Below, piece after piece: positions 11,726 to 24,700 of a stretch of DNA of 64,000 bases. The stretch spans positions 62,001 to 126,000 of the forward strand of contig JADHZB010001089.1 of the NCBI GenBank assembly GCA_015657535.1, given 5' to 3'. A model generated the notes under the pieces. It was not told the origin of the DNA and ran no database searches. It saw only the letters and a list, made by a program, of their open reading frames with translations. Positions within the stretch are counted from its first letter, which is position 1; every line of letters begins with the position of its first letter. Source of the DNA: Nephromyces sp. MM_2019 (lineage: Eukaryota > Apicomplexa > Aconoidasida > Nephromycida). Both the position numbers and the translations under genes were made by a program.

Positions 11726-14700
11726 TCATACTATTACCATCTTCAGAAAGTTTTTGAGGAGAAGAAAGTCACAGTGCCCGGCAAGGTTTGTAAGCTGATG
11801 AATCTTCTTAAGCCTTATGGCAGCTTCTTCACTGATGTCATCCCTAGTTATGAGAAATCTGTTATTATTTTCTGCGGTCGGATGAGAAGCATTACGAATA
11901 GTAACGGTACCTGACTCGCAGCCTGACACATTATCTCCGCCGCACGAAGAAGCAGAAGCCTGATTATACGGGCGTCGATACATACCCCCCCCAGAACTAG
12001 CTGTAAAATCAGGGTGGGTAGCAACTTCACAGTCAAATCCACTCCTAGAGAGAGGAACAAGTGGCCGCTCAATGCCGTCAGCCTGATAATTATAACATAA
12101 TTCCTCATCCATAGAGCAGTTTTCTTGCTTAAATACACCTTGTCTCACAGATGAATTCGTCACCTCTTGTAATTCTACTCCCTCCTCCTCTTGTGAAGAT
12201 GCTCGGTTAAAAATTTCACCCGACTTTCTCCAGTACCTTTTCCGAGCATCTAAATCAGAGAGCAGCAAGTGCTGCAGTGCATTCCTGTTAGACATACGAC
12301 TAGCATGCGAAGCTGAACGCCTCGCTAGATAAAGCTTAACACAGTTAAAACAGGAAATGGGACCAGATACGAAAATACTGTAGATTGCGGCACAAATATG
12401 GACCGTAGTACTATATAGTCCATACGCTTTGAAGAAATACTCCGGTGACTCAAACACATACGCATCTAAAGGATGTAACAATGCAAAAAATGTCCTTAAA
12501 GTTATAATGAACATCATAATACCGTAAAAATACAGTGAGAGAATACTACAAAAAAAAAACAAAAAACGCACATCATGTCTCAAGAGAAAAGAGAGGTAAA
12601 ACATGTCAAGCACTATGCATACTCGCTGCAGCATGCCTAAGATGAGGTAAGACACATTCTCAGCCAAAAAAAGAAAAAAATTGCCCTTTACTGATATTAG
12701 TGAAGCCATGCAGTTAGCAACTATTAACTCAAATATAGCTGCTAATAAAAAGTATATAATAAAACTAGCTAGAATAGGAGGCGGAACCGGGGAATGATAC
12801 TCGATATTCAGCAACCTGAATGGCATCAGCAAAAAACAGCAGCTAAATAAATATATACTAACAAGCTTCAGCTAATCCTTACAATAGTGTGCCAATGCTA
12901 GAGTGTTTGGCCACGGAAACCATCTCAACAGCATCATGAATTTTGCGAAAAAAGTTCAGCTATAAAAACAAAGGCCCAGGAGTCAAACAGCTTAGTAAGA
13001 GCAAATTTAAAGTCACGGAGTTTCCAACGTTGAAACAAGAAAAATTGAAGATAAAAACTAGTTAAAAAAAAACCCAAATGTTCGAGTAAAGCCTTTAAAA
13101 AGCGGAAACCGATGAAATTTATGTCTTAAACGGCAAGAAATTACAGTAGCCATATCAAAGCTGAACCTATTTTATACTTGAAGCATAAAAACTTCAAAAA
13201 ATGAAAATATGGAAATTTCCACTTCATCATTAAGCCTCCATCAGTTACACACATAATGTTCACAGATAAAAATCTACACTAGTCAATTTAACAGAAAATA
13301 ATTTTTTTTCAAAACGCCAACATATTTAACACACAATAAACTTACTCAAATCTTTCGCATATTTAACACACACATAATAAAATTACTCAAATCTTTCGCA
13401 TCCTTATAACTATAAAACTGTCTTGATAAAGCTGCTAAAATAGACTGCAAGACCAAAGCAAACCAAAGTGTGATGTTAAAAGCAAATTAGCAATCATTTA
13501 ATGCTCTTTTCAATGGATTATAGCATAATAAATTACAAATATTGCCTATCTTGAGGAGTAAAAATTTACATTGCCCGAAGAGAGTGATACTACCAGATAT
13601 TCAGCAAATAACTCTTTTATCCCTAAAAACTCTACTGGGCAGACCAATGATTTTACTTTATGGCTGTGAAACCTCACACTAACTCAACTCACAACCCCTC
13701 TCGTTGAGCGGGATATTGAATATTATTTGAATAGTGAAGATGCAAAAGCTTCAGGGTTAGCATGCCATTACATCAAAGCAAAGAAAATATCAAACTTTTC
13801 CCTTCTAAAATCCCTTGTACTCCACATATATTTGCAAATTTAGTATAGAATGCAGCACACAAATAATGAGACAAGCTGAAAGAATGGGAGTTAAACAGGA
13901 ATAATTAGATATAACTCCTGGGAGACTCAATACTTTTTTCGTTATGCTTAAACCTAGAGATGAGCTTTATGGGAGATTTCAATTACATAAAACTTAAGCT
14001 CTATAACTATTTTGAATGAGGGATTAGAATTAGTTAGGAGGAATACAGGAATCGCAATGTGGTGGAATCATACACGCTGCAGCAAGTGCTGATTAAGGGT
14101 ATAATCGCAAAAAGTTTGCACACACAGATTAAATTTTTTTAAAAGTATAAAAAAAGCAAAGAGAGAGCTGTCACTCCTACTTTTCTTATCTCTAGTACTT
14201 AAAATATATTAAAAAATTTATAAAAAAATAGATAAGCATGAAAAAAACAGCTGGACGATAGCAGAAAAAGACTGCAGATATAAAGTAGAGACTAATCTCT
14301 AAAGAATTTGGTGTAATAAATTCGTTATTTTGACTTTATTATTTGGCTCGTATATTATCTTCTCTGGTTTTTCCAGAGTCCATAAAATGCAAAAGACGTT
14401 ATTTTTTTGATTCGAAATAAAATATATACTAAGCTAAATAAAATTAAGTACATTTCTAGCCTAAAAAATTGACCGTGACTAACATACTTGAAAAAGCTGG
14501 TGAATATCAGAGTCCAAAAGCTAACATATAAGCCAAAAAAACCAATTCCTAGGGTTTTAAAATATGAAGGAGATATGTCTAAATATCTTCTTGGGCGGAC
14601 AGTCCTGAACAAAAAATTATAAACAGGAGTTCACACACCAAATGAGCAAGCACATTTATATACTTCACTTGAAAAAATCCGTTTTTATGCAAGAAAATCT

Positions 14701-16234
14701 TCATAAAATAATATCTAGAAAGTCTAAAATGAGGTAAATATTACGCAAATGAAGCTATTCGAAGAGAACTCAAGATATATTATAGGAGTAAAGTCATATC
14801 GAAAACGCAAAATTCTTAGCAGGAACAAAATTCTACACTGAGTGAAAATATCCAGCTAATGATACATCAACTCAACTCTATAGATTCAAACTCAAAAAAA
14901 TTTTGATCAAAAGCTCAAAAAAAACGCTATAGTACGAAACACGACATGAAGAGAATTGCCAACATAACGGTATAATTTTGTTGCTCTAAGAAACTTTTTG
15001 GTATGTTATTTTCTTGCTCCTTGCAGCACTCATTACATTCTTCGATGATGAATTTTTATAAAGCGTAAAAAATCTAGATTTGCAGTGAGTGTTTCCTTTT
15101 TTTGAAATTTTTTTTACATTTCCTATCAAACTCTTTAAGGTCAATTAACAGTATGCATATGATAGTGCAAAAAGTTTTTTTGTGTTTCTTCAGTTAATGC
15201 CCTGATACAATACCATCATAATAACTTTAAACTATCGTTTATTCTAACATGATCGGACCATAGAGAACTAATAAACACAATTTTCCCTGAAATTCTGATT
15301 TTTCGCCGGGGAAAAAATGAAAACAAGTTAAAAAAACTTAGAAACCACCCTGAAAGCATAGATGGCCATCACAGTTGGCATCATAGAAAAAAGCTACATC
15401 AAACACCCATACAGGTTATGAGTCTTGAAACTTGCAAATGGTAAAAAAAGTTAACATTCGGATAAAAATTAAACAAGTATCAAAATCAGGAAAAATTTCA
15501 AGAAAAGACCAAATCGCTACTAAAATCGTAAAAAAAGCAAAAAATAAAGACATGAAAAGAGCGAAGAGTCAAAGATACGATAGTGCCATCAGAAGAAGTA
15601 TCTTTCAAGATGAAAAACAACAACACACAGAAATACACGCTCTCTATGATAATAAAGAGAGGCAAAAATTTATTGGGAAGCAGAAAAAAAATTCAGCTCT
15701 AGACAAACAGCTTGGTAAAAATATACTTTAGCCAATAAAGATACTTTTAAGCATCGATTCTCTGGATAAATAAACGTATTCAAATTTTTGCTTTATTTTT
15801 CACAGCTTGAAATTCTGGATAAAATGCAAAGGTACTAATTTCCCCAAAAAAGCACAAATAATGAAGATCCGAATGTTCTGCGTAGTTTTTGCGATATTAA
15901 AGGCTAGGAAATTTATGAAAATAATGATGAGAAACTGCTTAATCTATACTTTTTTTCGCCTAGAGGAGGTATGCCATCGCTGGCATTACTTTTGAAGTAC
16001 TTTTATAACTTTCTTATTGGGAAGACCACCAAAAAGTTATGCCATTTTTCCATGGAGGCTATGAGTTCACTATAAATAGTTAGCGTGAGAATTTCTTACT
16101 TCAAAAACATACGAAATGATTTCTTTTGCGTCGCTAACTCACCCTATCGTGGACAACCCAAATTCGGAAAGCTCTGCGGTGGTCAGGACACGCCATAGTA
16201 TGGGAACTCTCTCATTACTAGCTGAGTCATCCAT
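11726..16234 (-). CDS. Unrecognised multipass membrane protein (main exons)
   Basis: Three minus-strand exons join in phase: 16234-16143 (ATG at 16234, 30 codons, strong GTGAGT donor), 14604-14488 (acceptor TTCAG, donor GTATGT) and 12815-11738 (359 codons, donor GTAATA). Without splicing the last ORF ends at TAG/TGA near 11726. The N terminus MDDSASNERVPILWR is soluble. A first membrane helix lies in exon two, followed by about four more in the first 150 codons of exon three. A hydrophilic Ser/Asn/Gly-rich region of some 180 residues follows and ends in a helical stretch (EEAAIRLKKIHQL). The spacing of helices and the segment ending MSNRNALQHL loosely recall the membrane part of HRD1-type ligases, but there is no RING motif, so I do not assign that function. 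More C-terminal exons may lie near 10 kb. Introns are A-rich on the + strand, as expected for this strand. Confidence 0.55.
13322..13399. repeat. Tandem duplication of about 38 bases
   Basis: Two copies of a segment containing ATTTAACACACA and ACTCAAATCTTTCGCAT lie side by side, the second with a small CA insertion. It is within the intron between exons two and three of the minus-strand membrane-protein gene. No function is evident. Confidence 0.6.
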
Positions 16235-16257
16235 AGTTTTCCCGTCCAAATAGTAGG
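16235..16257. promoter_or_regulatory. Head-to-head start interval of two divergent genes
   Basis: The proposed ATG of the minus-strand membrane-protein gene (16234-16232) and that of a plus-strand gene (16258-16260) are separated by only 23 bases. If both starts are right, the two transcripts must overlap at their 5' ends or start inside each other's first exon, and promoter elements would lie within coding sequence or first introns. No TATA-like element is obvious in the interval itself. Confidence 0.35.
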
Positions 16258-17116
16258 ATGAGCGGCAATGATTTTAAGAATCATTCTATTCCTTATCATC
16301 AACCATTAGATCTGTAGGCAATTCCCAAGGTATTAAGAATTTAATATGCTGACTCCTTGACTTTATTTTATGTTTTTTATAATCGCTTTTAGCTCATTAA
16401 AGAGTGAAGATGCGTCTTTTGATGATGAAGATGAATATTTTCTCGCTGAGTTTATGATGTAAGCGCTGTACTTTTCTGCCCATAAAATTTATGGTCCAAT
16501 GTGTATAGGCGCTATATATTTCATACATAAACCAAGAATTACACTTACTCATCTTATTAATGGGGGAGGACAGGAGAGAGATTTTCGCTCTAAAACATTA
16601 GTTAATCCACTCAAGCAAAAACTATTGCATAGCGGATGTAGTATATATCACTATATGTCTTCGCAAAAATAAACGCACACTAAAAAACCCTCCTTCTTAA
16701 GACGAAAAATTATGTAGAAGCTGCATCCCGCAGGGAGACTATCAGAATTTTGAAATAACCTGCTTAATCTGCTTGATTTTAGTACTATCAAAGGAAAGAA
16801 TAAGCCAAAATACAAAATAGAAACCACATGAATACATGCGAGTGTAATCTAGAAATACTCCAAACGCAGAGGCTCTATATCTAGTCAAAAAATCCTCGGC
16901 TTGTGTGCTTGCTTGCAACCAGTTACCTTATCAACTATATTTGCAGCATCAAATTTCATTCAGTGCTGCTGTGCACTAAAGCAATGTAATGATCAAACAA
17001 AAACAAATTCACTAAAAAATACTTCACAACAAAAGATTTCAGTGTGCGCCAAAGGGTTGAAGCTGGAAATTTCAGCCGAGCATTTAAGGCACAATCCACA
17101 GCACTAGAGATACTTT
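16258..17116 (+). CDS. Unrecognised gene, first three exons
   Basis: Exons 16258-16313 ([21 protein letters not shown]), 16393-16458 (acceptor CTTTTAG, donor GTAAGC) and 17043-17116 (acceptor TTTCAG, donor GTAACG) keep one reading frame. The second exon encodes a strongly acidic stretch ([12 protein letters not shown]). The third encodes a helical stretch ([17 protein letters not shown]) reminiscent of helical-repeat or scaffold proteins. I do not recognise the family and could not find the next exon, which must begin with two bases of a split codon. The third exon region is also open on the opposite strand with a pyrimidine-rich acceptor, so its strand is less certain than that of the first two. 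Confidence 0.4.
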
Positions 17117-19206
17117 GTAACGCCGACTCCTACATACAAGGGAAGTAGGAAATCCAGAAGAGAGAAACCACAGCTATGATACGCAACAAGCAAAAACAGG
17201 TGCACACCAAGCTCACAAGTAAGAGCTCCATCAACACAAAACATGGGGGCTCGAGGATTCAAGACACTAAGTAGGATAGCAACGAAAATGGAGTGCAACC
17301 GAAATAAAAAAGCAAGAAAACTACCTTTAATGAAAACAGAGCATCAAAGGCTCACCTTCCCTACCTTCAAGTTCTTGAGGACTTTGAAGAATTTCCTATT
17401 TTTACAAAAAAATTTCACAAAACATCTTACATACTTTGGAGTCTACGATACAGCAGTTACCCATGAATGGAGCTGAGCACATATTTATGCATTTCACCGA
17501 AGGTCACGAGAGAGCATTCAAAAAAATACCGGGCAGTCTGACAATACTAGAAAAGCACTATAATATTTTCCTCAAACAAGCTTGACGTTTGAAGTCAGTG
17601 GTACAAAAAAAAGCGCTAAATATATTTTTTCCGTTGGTCACCATACACCAGAAACGAATTGCAAAAACAGCTATAATTGCCTACGAAATGCCTTGGAAAA
17701 GGACACAAAAATGGTAGCAGCAGCAAGTCTAGAGTTGCTGCTCAAGTAACACACCAGGATTTTCGAATGCGGAACAGTCTTTAAGTTTCAGAGAAAACAT
17801 TCCAAAGTTATTTTCTCCTTATAGAACATAAAGCCACTGCATGTACACTGGAAAAATCCTAAGCAAGGTAAAGTGCATCTTTAAAAAAAGGAGAATCTGC
17901 CATAAAACAACAAAATAGCATACTATAAAGGAGGAAAACGGAACTATAGCTCTTGCGCATAGCATTTTAAACAGTAGCTGCATAATGAATGCAGCATAAA
18001 TGTAGTGAATAAAGCTACGGCGGCGCAGCTCATCATATTTTAGCAAGCCAAATGTGGTGACTAAAGTTGAGGTTAGCGTGGTACTTCCTCTAAAGACAGT
18101 TACAAAGGCTCCTATCGAGACGCTTCGACAGAGCACTCCGCAAAAAGCCTCACAGCTTCAACGTGGGATCCCACGAGTTCAGTACATGAGATATCCTTGA
18201 AAATAAAGTAGTTCAATAGGTAAAAACTTGACAATCTCAACGAGTCATTTGTAAATTTCAACGAGTCATTAGCCTTGCAAGAATCGGCGCAGACTGGTAA
18301 CCAAAATGATACTTCGATGTAATCAGAGCAAAAATAATTGATGCAAACACACTAAACTTGATTCCGACTAGGCATCCAAAACTCTCACAACATTTATAAA
18401 ATGCCTTCTCAAGGTGAGTACAAGGTTATAAGTCACCGCCGGTATATGCACTCCAGGCGTCCACCTAGTTCATAACGAACTAATGCTCGAACACAAATGG
18501 ATCGATTACTATAGTGATATTCGAAAAACACTACTGTGCTGCCACCGAATAGTGGTACTCACGTCCATAATCAATCCACTGACTTTATTAATTGAATGGG
18601 TGGCCTCGTTTGTCAAACTCGGCAATTGATTTCATGTCCAAAGTAGTGGCAAATTAAACTTCAGTCTTCCTTAGGGTAAGTGTGTTAAACATGAGCCTCT
18701 ACTGAGTGTTCTTAGCAATAAGGCGAAATAACTGCGTTGCTATTGAAATTGATCTAATTATGCTCATGATAGATAAATTAATAGCAGGAAAGCTAGAAGC
18801 ACAACACCAGAAATTGCTCTGACACCACTTACTATGCTGTCGTACTAAAAGTTGCTAGATAACTCAAGTACAAACCTTAGTTTTACTTGGTGGTCAGCAC
18901 CAGCAAAAGAGTTTTGTGTTTTTCTTGCTCCAAAGAAGTTATCATTTCACATGTCAACTCAGCAATATTGCTATGCCCTAACACAGGGTCACGCCAGGTA
19001 CACAAAGACTCAAAAGCAATACCACAGTGGTTTCAAAATTTGTCAGCATTCGATTCCCAAGAATATAACTACAATTTCTTTTGATGTTTTTAAGCTTCTA
19101 GGGCTACTTGGCCCCAGCATTTTCAATTGAATTTTTTACTTTCCGGCCTTATCATAACTATTGAACTCAATTTAAATCTATGAAAAGAACTGTATTTACG
19201 CTCCAT

Positions 19207-19310
19207 AGCATCATGGCATTAATTCCTGGCATATCACTCAAGGACATATGGCCTTACAAAGCATCATGGCAGTCTGTCCTGAAATAACTCAAGGACATGT
19301 AGCCTTCTAT
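19207..19310. repeat. Degenerate tandem duplication, period about 53
   Basis: Two adjacent copies share AGCATCATGGCA, ACTCAAGGACAT and a GCCTT end, at about 19207-19259 and 19260-19310. It is non-coding as far as I can see. Confidence 0.55.
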
Positions 19311-20263
19311 GTTTAACCTTGCAGACTTACAGCTTAGAGTACCCTCTAGATAGTAACAATTTTAGCCTAAAGCAAATAGGGGTCTAAACGGCATCCCTTG
19401 GCGGATCAAGGTGGATTATGGCTGCAGGAATGGCGCTCAAATCAAAAAGTGCGATATCATGCTTTTTGCAAATCGAATTACGAGAAATGTTCTTTGATCT
19501 GCCCATTGCTTCTTGATGATCTATATTGGGCTGCTCAAAAAATTGCTATCTATTTAAATTCATTTTGAATTTTGAAAATTACCTACACCATTTTTTATGT
19601 CAAAAAGTTTAATCCGGGGGAAATGATGAATCTTACCATAAAACACAGTGGTACCTCATAGAGTGACATTGGATGCGTGCTAGCAGGTACCATAGACACT
19701 CAAAGATCTATCTAGGGTATGTTTCTTAGCAGATTTAGATGCGAATTTTACGAAGGTCCATTTTATTTTTAGTACCAAGTATTTTGTTTAGCAAAAGACC
19801 TTAAATTTATCTATATTAGCAAAATTTTTCTTTTGAATCATAACTTTGATGGGAAATGGTGCGAGCGTTCCAGTAGGGCACAACCTGGCTGGTACCAGTT
19901 GCCAGGTATCTACGATAACAGTATAATGATGCGGCGCTTGAGAGAAAGAGTTACACGTGCTAGTGCCAAGCATTTAGAGAGACCGCGTGCAAAGATACCT
20001 AAAGGTATACTGGCAACTAAAGTCTCTTGGTGCTATGCCATGATACTCCCCATTATTAATCAGATCATGAACCCTAAATCGGAACCCAATTTTTGTCTGA
20101 TGCGAAAAAATCAAAGGATCTCAATGGTTACATAGTGCTGGAAAACATACCATTTCTAGTGCTACACACTCGTGAACTTTCCGAAGTGCTCACTTGCTAT
20201 TTGGACCAGAAGTCGATCTGTACTACTTGCATATAAGGTTTTTATTATTGTTCAGCTGCAGTT

Positions 20264-20339
20264 ACTTCAAGCATGAACGAATGGGAGCAAAAACTTGTAT
20301 CCTACTGTAACTACTTCAAGCATGAGCGAATGGGAGCAA
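20264..20339. repeat. Tandem duplication, period 49
   Basis: A 27-base word beginning ACTTCAAGCATGA and ending CGAATGGGAGCAA occurs at 20264-20290 and again at 20313-20339 with one A/G difference. Each copy contains an ATG followed by codons for (N/S)EWEQ, and the frame after the second copy stays open for 39 codons. It could be a duplicated exon or only a repeat. Confidence 0.55.
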
Positions 20340-21713
20340 GAAATTCAGTACGCTTGGGCTTATTTCCGCCATTGCTCTTGCGTTTTGGATGATGTCATGA
20401 TTGGCTCAGTTTGCCTGTTAACTTTGAAGAAGAAATGCTGAAGTTATGCCAGCATCGGTTAAATATTGTGGTACTCTTTACATCATCAATTAAGTGCTTC
20501 AAAGGGCGAAATCTTCCTTACCTGGTTTTCTGCTTCCTTTACAGTGATAGTTCGGCGACCAATGCTTTTAGAATCCTTTTATTGGCAATTTCTTCTTTGA
20601 AACGTAGTTTCCATAATTGCACTTAATAAATCATTATAAGGTAACCGCAGTGATTGCCACCAAGAGTCCTTTTTAAATCACATGCAGTGCGATTTGAGGG
20701 CTTTGAACACTGTGCCACGTAAGGTAGGTAGCTGGCTGCAAGGGCACTGGAGCAGTTTGCAAACATGGTATTCCATGAGTTTTACTTTGTTACACAACTT
20801 TCTGCTAAGGTAGACATTGCTGTAGGCTAGGTTGAAATAGTGTGCAACCTCATGACTGCCAATTCGATGGCACATTGAAAGATTTGGAAACGCCATAGCT
20901 TCACTAAGGCTAATTAATTGAAATTTTCTATGTTTTTGTGTGTTGAGCTTTCTCTGTGTGTTCAGATTTCTATGCTCATTTAGATTTCTCTGCGTATATC
21001 TTATTTTCACTACATCTTTTTTTTTTATAAGCTTCACCTTTTCCGATTCTATTTCCGGAATTTAATGCACTTGACCAATTTGTTTTGAGCCGTTACTGTG
21101 CTATCGTTTTACGTATCTATTTTATCTTCAGAAACGGGTATTCTGTATCTTCGAACCTTGTGAATCAATCAATAGAGACTTTTTTCAGAGGTAATTCGGC
21201 GCCCTTTGAAATGCTTCTTTTTTTTATTTTGTGCAGGATTTTTTTCATTGACACTAGCATGATTGCATGTGTGTTCATAATTTTTCTCCATGGATGGCAC
21301 CCTGGGATATGCCAAACAGGGTACCTTTGAAAGTAAATTTTTGGGTTTTTTTTGGGAGGGAAGTTTATCTGCTCGAAAATGAATATCTGAGCGTTGTTTT
21401 GTAAAGTTCTGATATTTTTTATGCCTTTGAAATATTGTAATATCGATGGATCAGTGATAAAATTTGTGCTGCAGCATGCATAATTGTGATAAAGCTCTCA
21501 GTTTGCAAAGGTGCAATTATTTACCTAGCAGCTAATTTTAAAATTTGATTTTGAAATTTTATGAAAAAGCTTAAAATAGTTTTGGTTTATGACTTGTATT
21601 GGTCAAATTTTCTTCCCCTTACTTGCTTAAATTTGCTTGACCTCGTCTCTTTCGTCACAGGGAATCTCTCCAGGCACAAAGACAGCAAGTGTTTTTTGTA
21701 TATAGTTTTCAAG

Positions 21714-24700
21714 ATGCCAGCATCAGCAGATCCATACTATCAGGCTAGAGAGTAAGTGAATTTTTTTCTATTTTACCGCTGTTTTATTATTATTTAAATT
21801 GATGGAAAATATCGCCTTCACTGTATCTTTAACAGTCAAATTGAGCAGTCAATAGAAAAGGCTCGCAGGATGTATCTTATGTGGTCTGATGCTAATTACT
21901 CTGCAATATCTCGGTAAGCGATTCTTGCTGACATGATACCCTGATCATTTCCTTTTAGCTTCGGTTTGATATTCTTGTAAAATATACGCTGTTAAACCAT
22001 CGTGTACTATCTGGAATGCTTATCTACTAGTACCTGCCTAAATATTGTAATGGTGACTAAGTCTTGCATATAATATACTTCATGCTTTGAAATCGTTATT
22101 TTGGGAATACTTGGGCCTTGTTTTATTGGTGGCTATTCACTTGCTTTCTTTAGAAACCTTTGTTTTCTGCTTATTTTATGTTGTCTGTCATGATGTTCGT
22201 ATCCCTTATCTCTCTTAAAACACACTCTGTATTCCTAATTCTTGAGTACTTTCGGCAGGGTGCGTATGAGCTCACATACTTTAAGTTTGGTATGTAGGAA
22301 AAGAAGCAATGAAAAAATAAGGGGTATTGAACTTTTTATATTCCAAATATGTACGATTAGTGTTTGTGGTTAGTTATGGTGTCAGCATGCTAGTCATGCT
22401 GCATTAAATTAGCCAGCTTAGTTTTTCGAGTAGTACATTATCCCTACTCATATATGTCCTCTTCCATTATCTAAGGCGTTATCGTAGTGTACGTGTTTTT
22501 GTAGGCATCTTCACAGGTGTATGTACACCTTAGAATTTTTTTTGGAAAGAGGGAAAAGTTTAGTAGAGCCAGCTAGGTTGAATAATTGGTTTTTGAAATC
22601 CTTCTATATATCAATCTTTTCCGTCATTAGCTATTTTATAAGAAAAGATTCCACCAGATTTATCAGCACAATAATTAAAACTTGTGGAAGTCAAAATTTG
22701 ATCAACTGTGTTTCTGTCACTGGTGAGTTTGTGGTTTAATTTAGCTTTCATATGGCAATAGATACTAGTGGGGGAGTTTTTTTCCAAGTTTTTATAGGTG
22801 CGACATTTTTATGGTATGCGCATAGTCCTATCTTAACTTTTTACATGTTTTTGTGATGAATGTAATCAGTGCTAAGTTTAGGACAAGCATGAAGACATAA
22901 TTTCCTTGTGCTATTTTAGTTCAATGGATGCTGCCGTTGATACCCCCATGGACCTACTTACGGAGCTTAGAGAAGCCAATCTGGATTTGCAAGTATTGGA
23001 AGAATCCATAGCCATCGCACAAGCAAACCCTCAAAAATTCATGATTGAGAGCGGCGAAATATCACGAAGAAAAGAATTTGTGTTAAACGCAAAAAAACGA
23101 TTAAAAGACATCCGCGATGATGTAAACTATCGTAGCAGTGTGAGTGCTTATTATTATTTTTTTCCTTCATTGAAGGTTTAACATAGTTCAAGTAGTTTAT
23201 CTGTACCTCGGCAGGAATTAAAGTCTTATATTTGGTCACTAATGATGCATTTATATGCATATAAAGTACCCTGATCTCAGAATTTGAACACGAGAGGCGC
23301 ATTCATTTATTTCTATAGGCTGAAGAGCTATGTAATGAGCTTTCTTTAAAAAAACTATGAATAATTATAGCCAAAGTTGTGAAACTGTGAACTAAAGCTG
23401 TATTTCTAGTTTTTTTTTATCGCTAGCGATGGCTTTGAATATAGTTTAAGCGCTGGCGTGGCAGCTAGCTTGTACTATAGTATACTGAATGTGTTATTTT
23501 TTCCAGCTAGCTACAGCAGTTTGCATCAAACACACACGCACTCTATAAATGCCTCTCTAAAGCGCGTATCACACTCAACACAGTCAGAACATGCAGTTTG
23601 GAGGTTGATGCATGGTAGCTTTACTCGTTTACAAGCTCCATTGATGATCTTTGAGTGCTAATGTTTCATTTGTGGTGAAATTTTCTTCTGTTTTTATTGC
23701 AATCTACTTGCTTTGCAAACCATTCACGCCGAGTTCTCGATTATTGGCGGATAGGCGTTATTCGTTGCGGTTGTATACGGCCTCTATTTTTTTTTGAGAA
23801 AATTAGCGTGCTTGCTAATCCATGATAATATATTTGCCCAAAAGGTATGAGGAACTATATGCTTTTTCATGTTCGATCCCCATTAGGAAATACGAAGGAA
23901 GTCCCGAATGGATGGATATGATACTGCAAGTTCTGAATTTTTTCGTTCGCAGCATAGAAATCAGGAGGTAGGACTTTTTTGTGTTAGCGCACTACTATTT
24001 AACTGTATTGCTACTGCTTTTGATTAGATATGATTCCTCTGTTTACTTAGTGTGAAATGTTTTTTTTCCTTCATTTTTCGCTCTTGGATTGCTATTACAT
24101 AACACTTTTGTCGTATTTTTTTCGTGTATGTTACCTGCTGATTTTTTCTTGGCGAGTGCAGTAATTTGGGTGCTTCGGAAACGATACGCGCTGGCTTTTT
24201 TTTCTCAACGCAGATTCTATTTGCCAAGCAGGATGAGCAGATGATCGATCTTCAAAATTCTGCGGAAAGACTGCAGAAATACGCCAAACAAATAAACGAA
24301 GAAATTAACGATCAACAAGCGTGAGTGATATAGTTTTAGCGCTTTTATTTATAAATGCGTAAGCATATTTTTAAACGCTATTCTTTGCAAGCATAGATTA
24401 TGTCTTGGCAGGGAACAAGCGAAATATAGCTGATGTAGCATGACTCACGATGCTCCGGTATTCTGGCCAATTCCACTATGTATGATGTTCACTTTTTTAT
24501 GAATTTCTTATGAAATTGTATTGCAAACTGTGCATTGGCTCTATTTTCGTTTGATATTTTTCAGCCTGCTTACCCAGCTAGACAACGATGTGACCAAGCA
24601 AGGTAGGTATTTCTACTCTATATCAACATATGCTTGACATTTGTCTTTCCTTTTTCGTTGTGGTAAACAATGGCTTGAAAGTCAAGACATTCAGTGTGTA

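Larger units (their letters stand above)
17117..21713. other. Unresolved interval with scattered exon-like fragments
   Basis: No complete gene can be built here. Fragments that look coding but cannot be joined are: a minus-strand frame at about 17950-18150 encoding a hydrophobic segment (GAFVTVFRGSTTLTSTLV) followed by LRRRSFIHYIY; a plus-strand frame at about 20115-20240 (GYIVLENIPFLVLHTREL); a plus-strand frame near 20402-20450 (LPVNFEEEMLKLCQHR); and a plus-strand frame at 20688-20809 ending in an AAG/GTAGAC donor. They may be exons of the gene that starts at 16258, exons of another gene, or chance. The last kilobase before 21714 is T-rich and probably the 5' region of the syntaxin gene. 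Confidence 0.35.

Noticed and set aside
15432..15731. 99-codon Lys-rich plus-strand ORF
   Set aside because: It is the translation of A-rich intron sequence of the minus-strand gene; no complexity or splice support.
20678..21037. 119-codon minus-strand ORF
   Set aside because: Its first part is a low-complexity Arg/Asn/Gln repeat (TGTGTTCAGATTTCTCTG-type words); the plus strand shows better splice sites.
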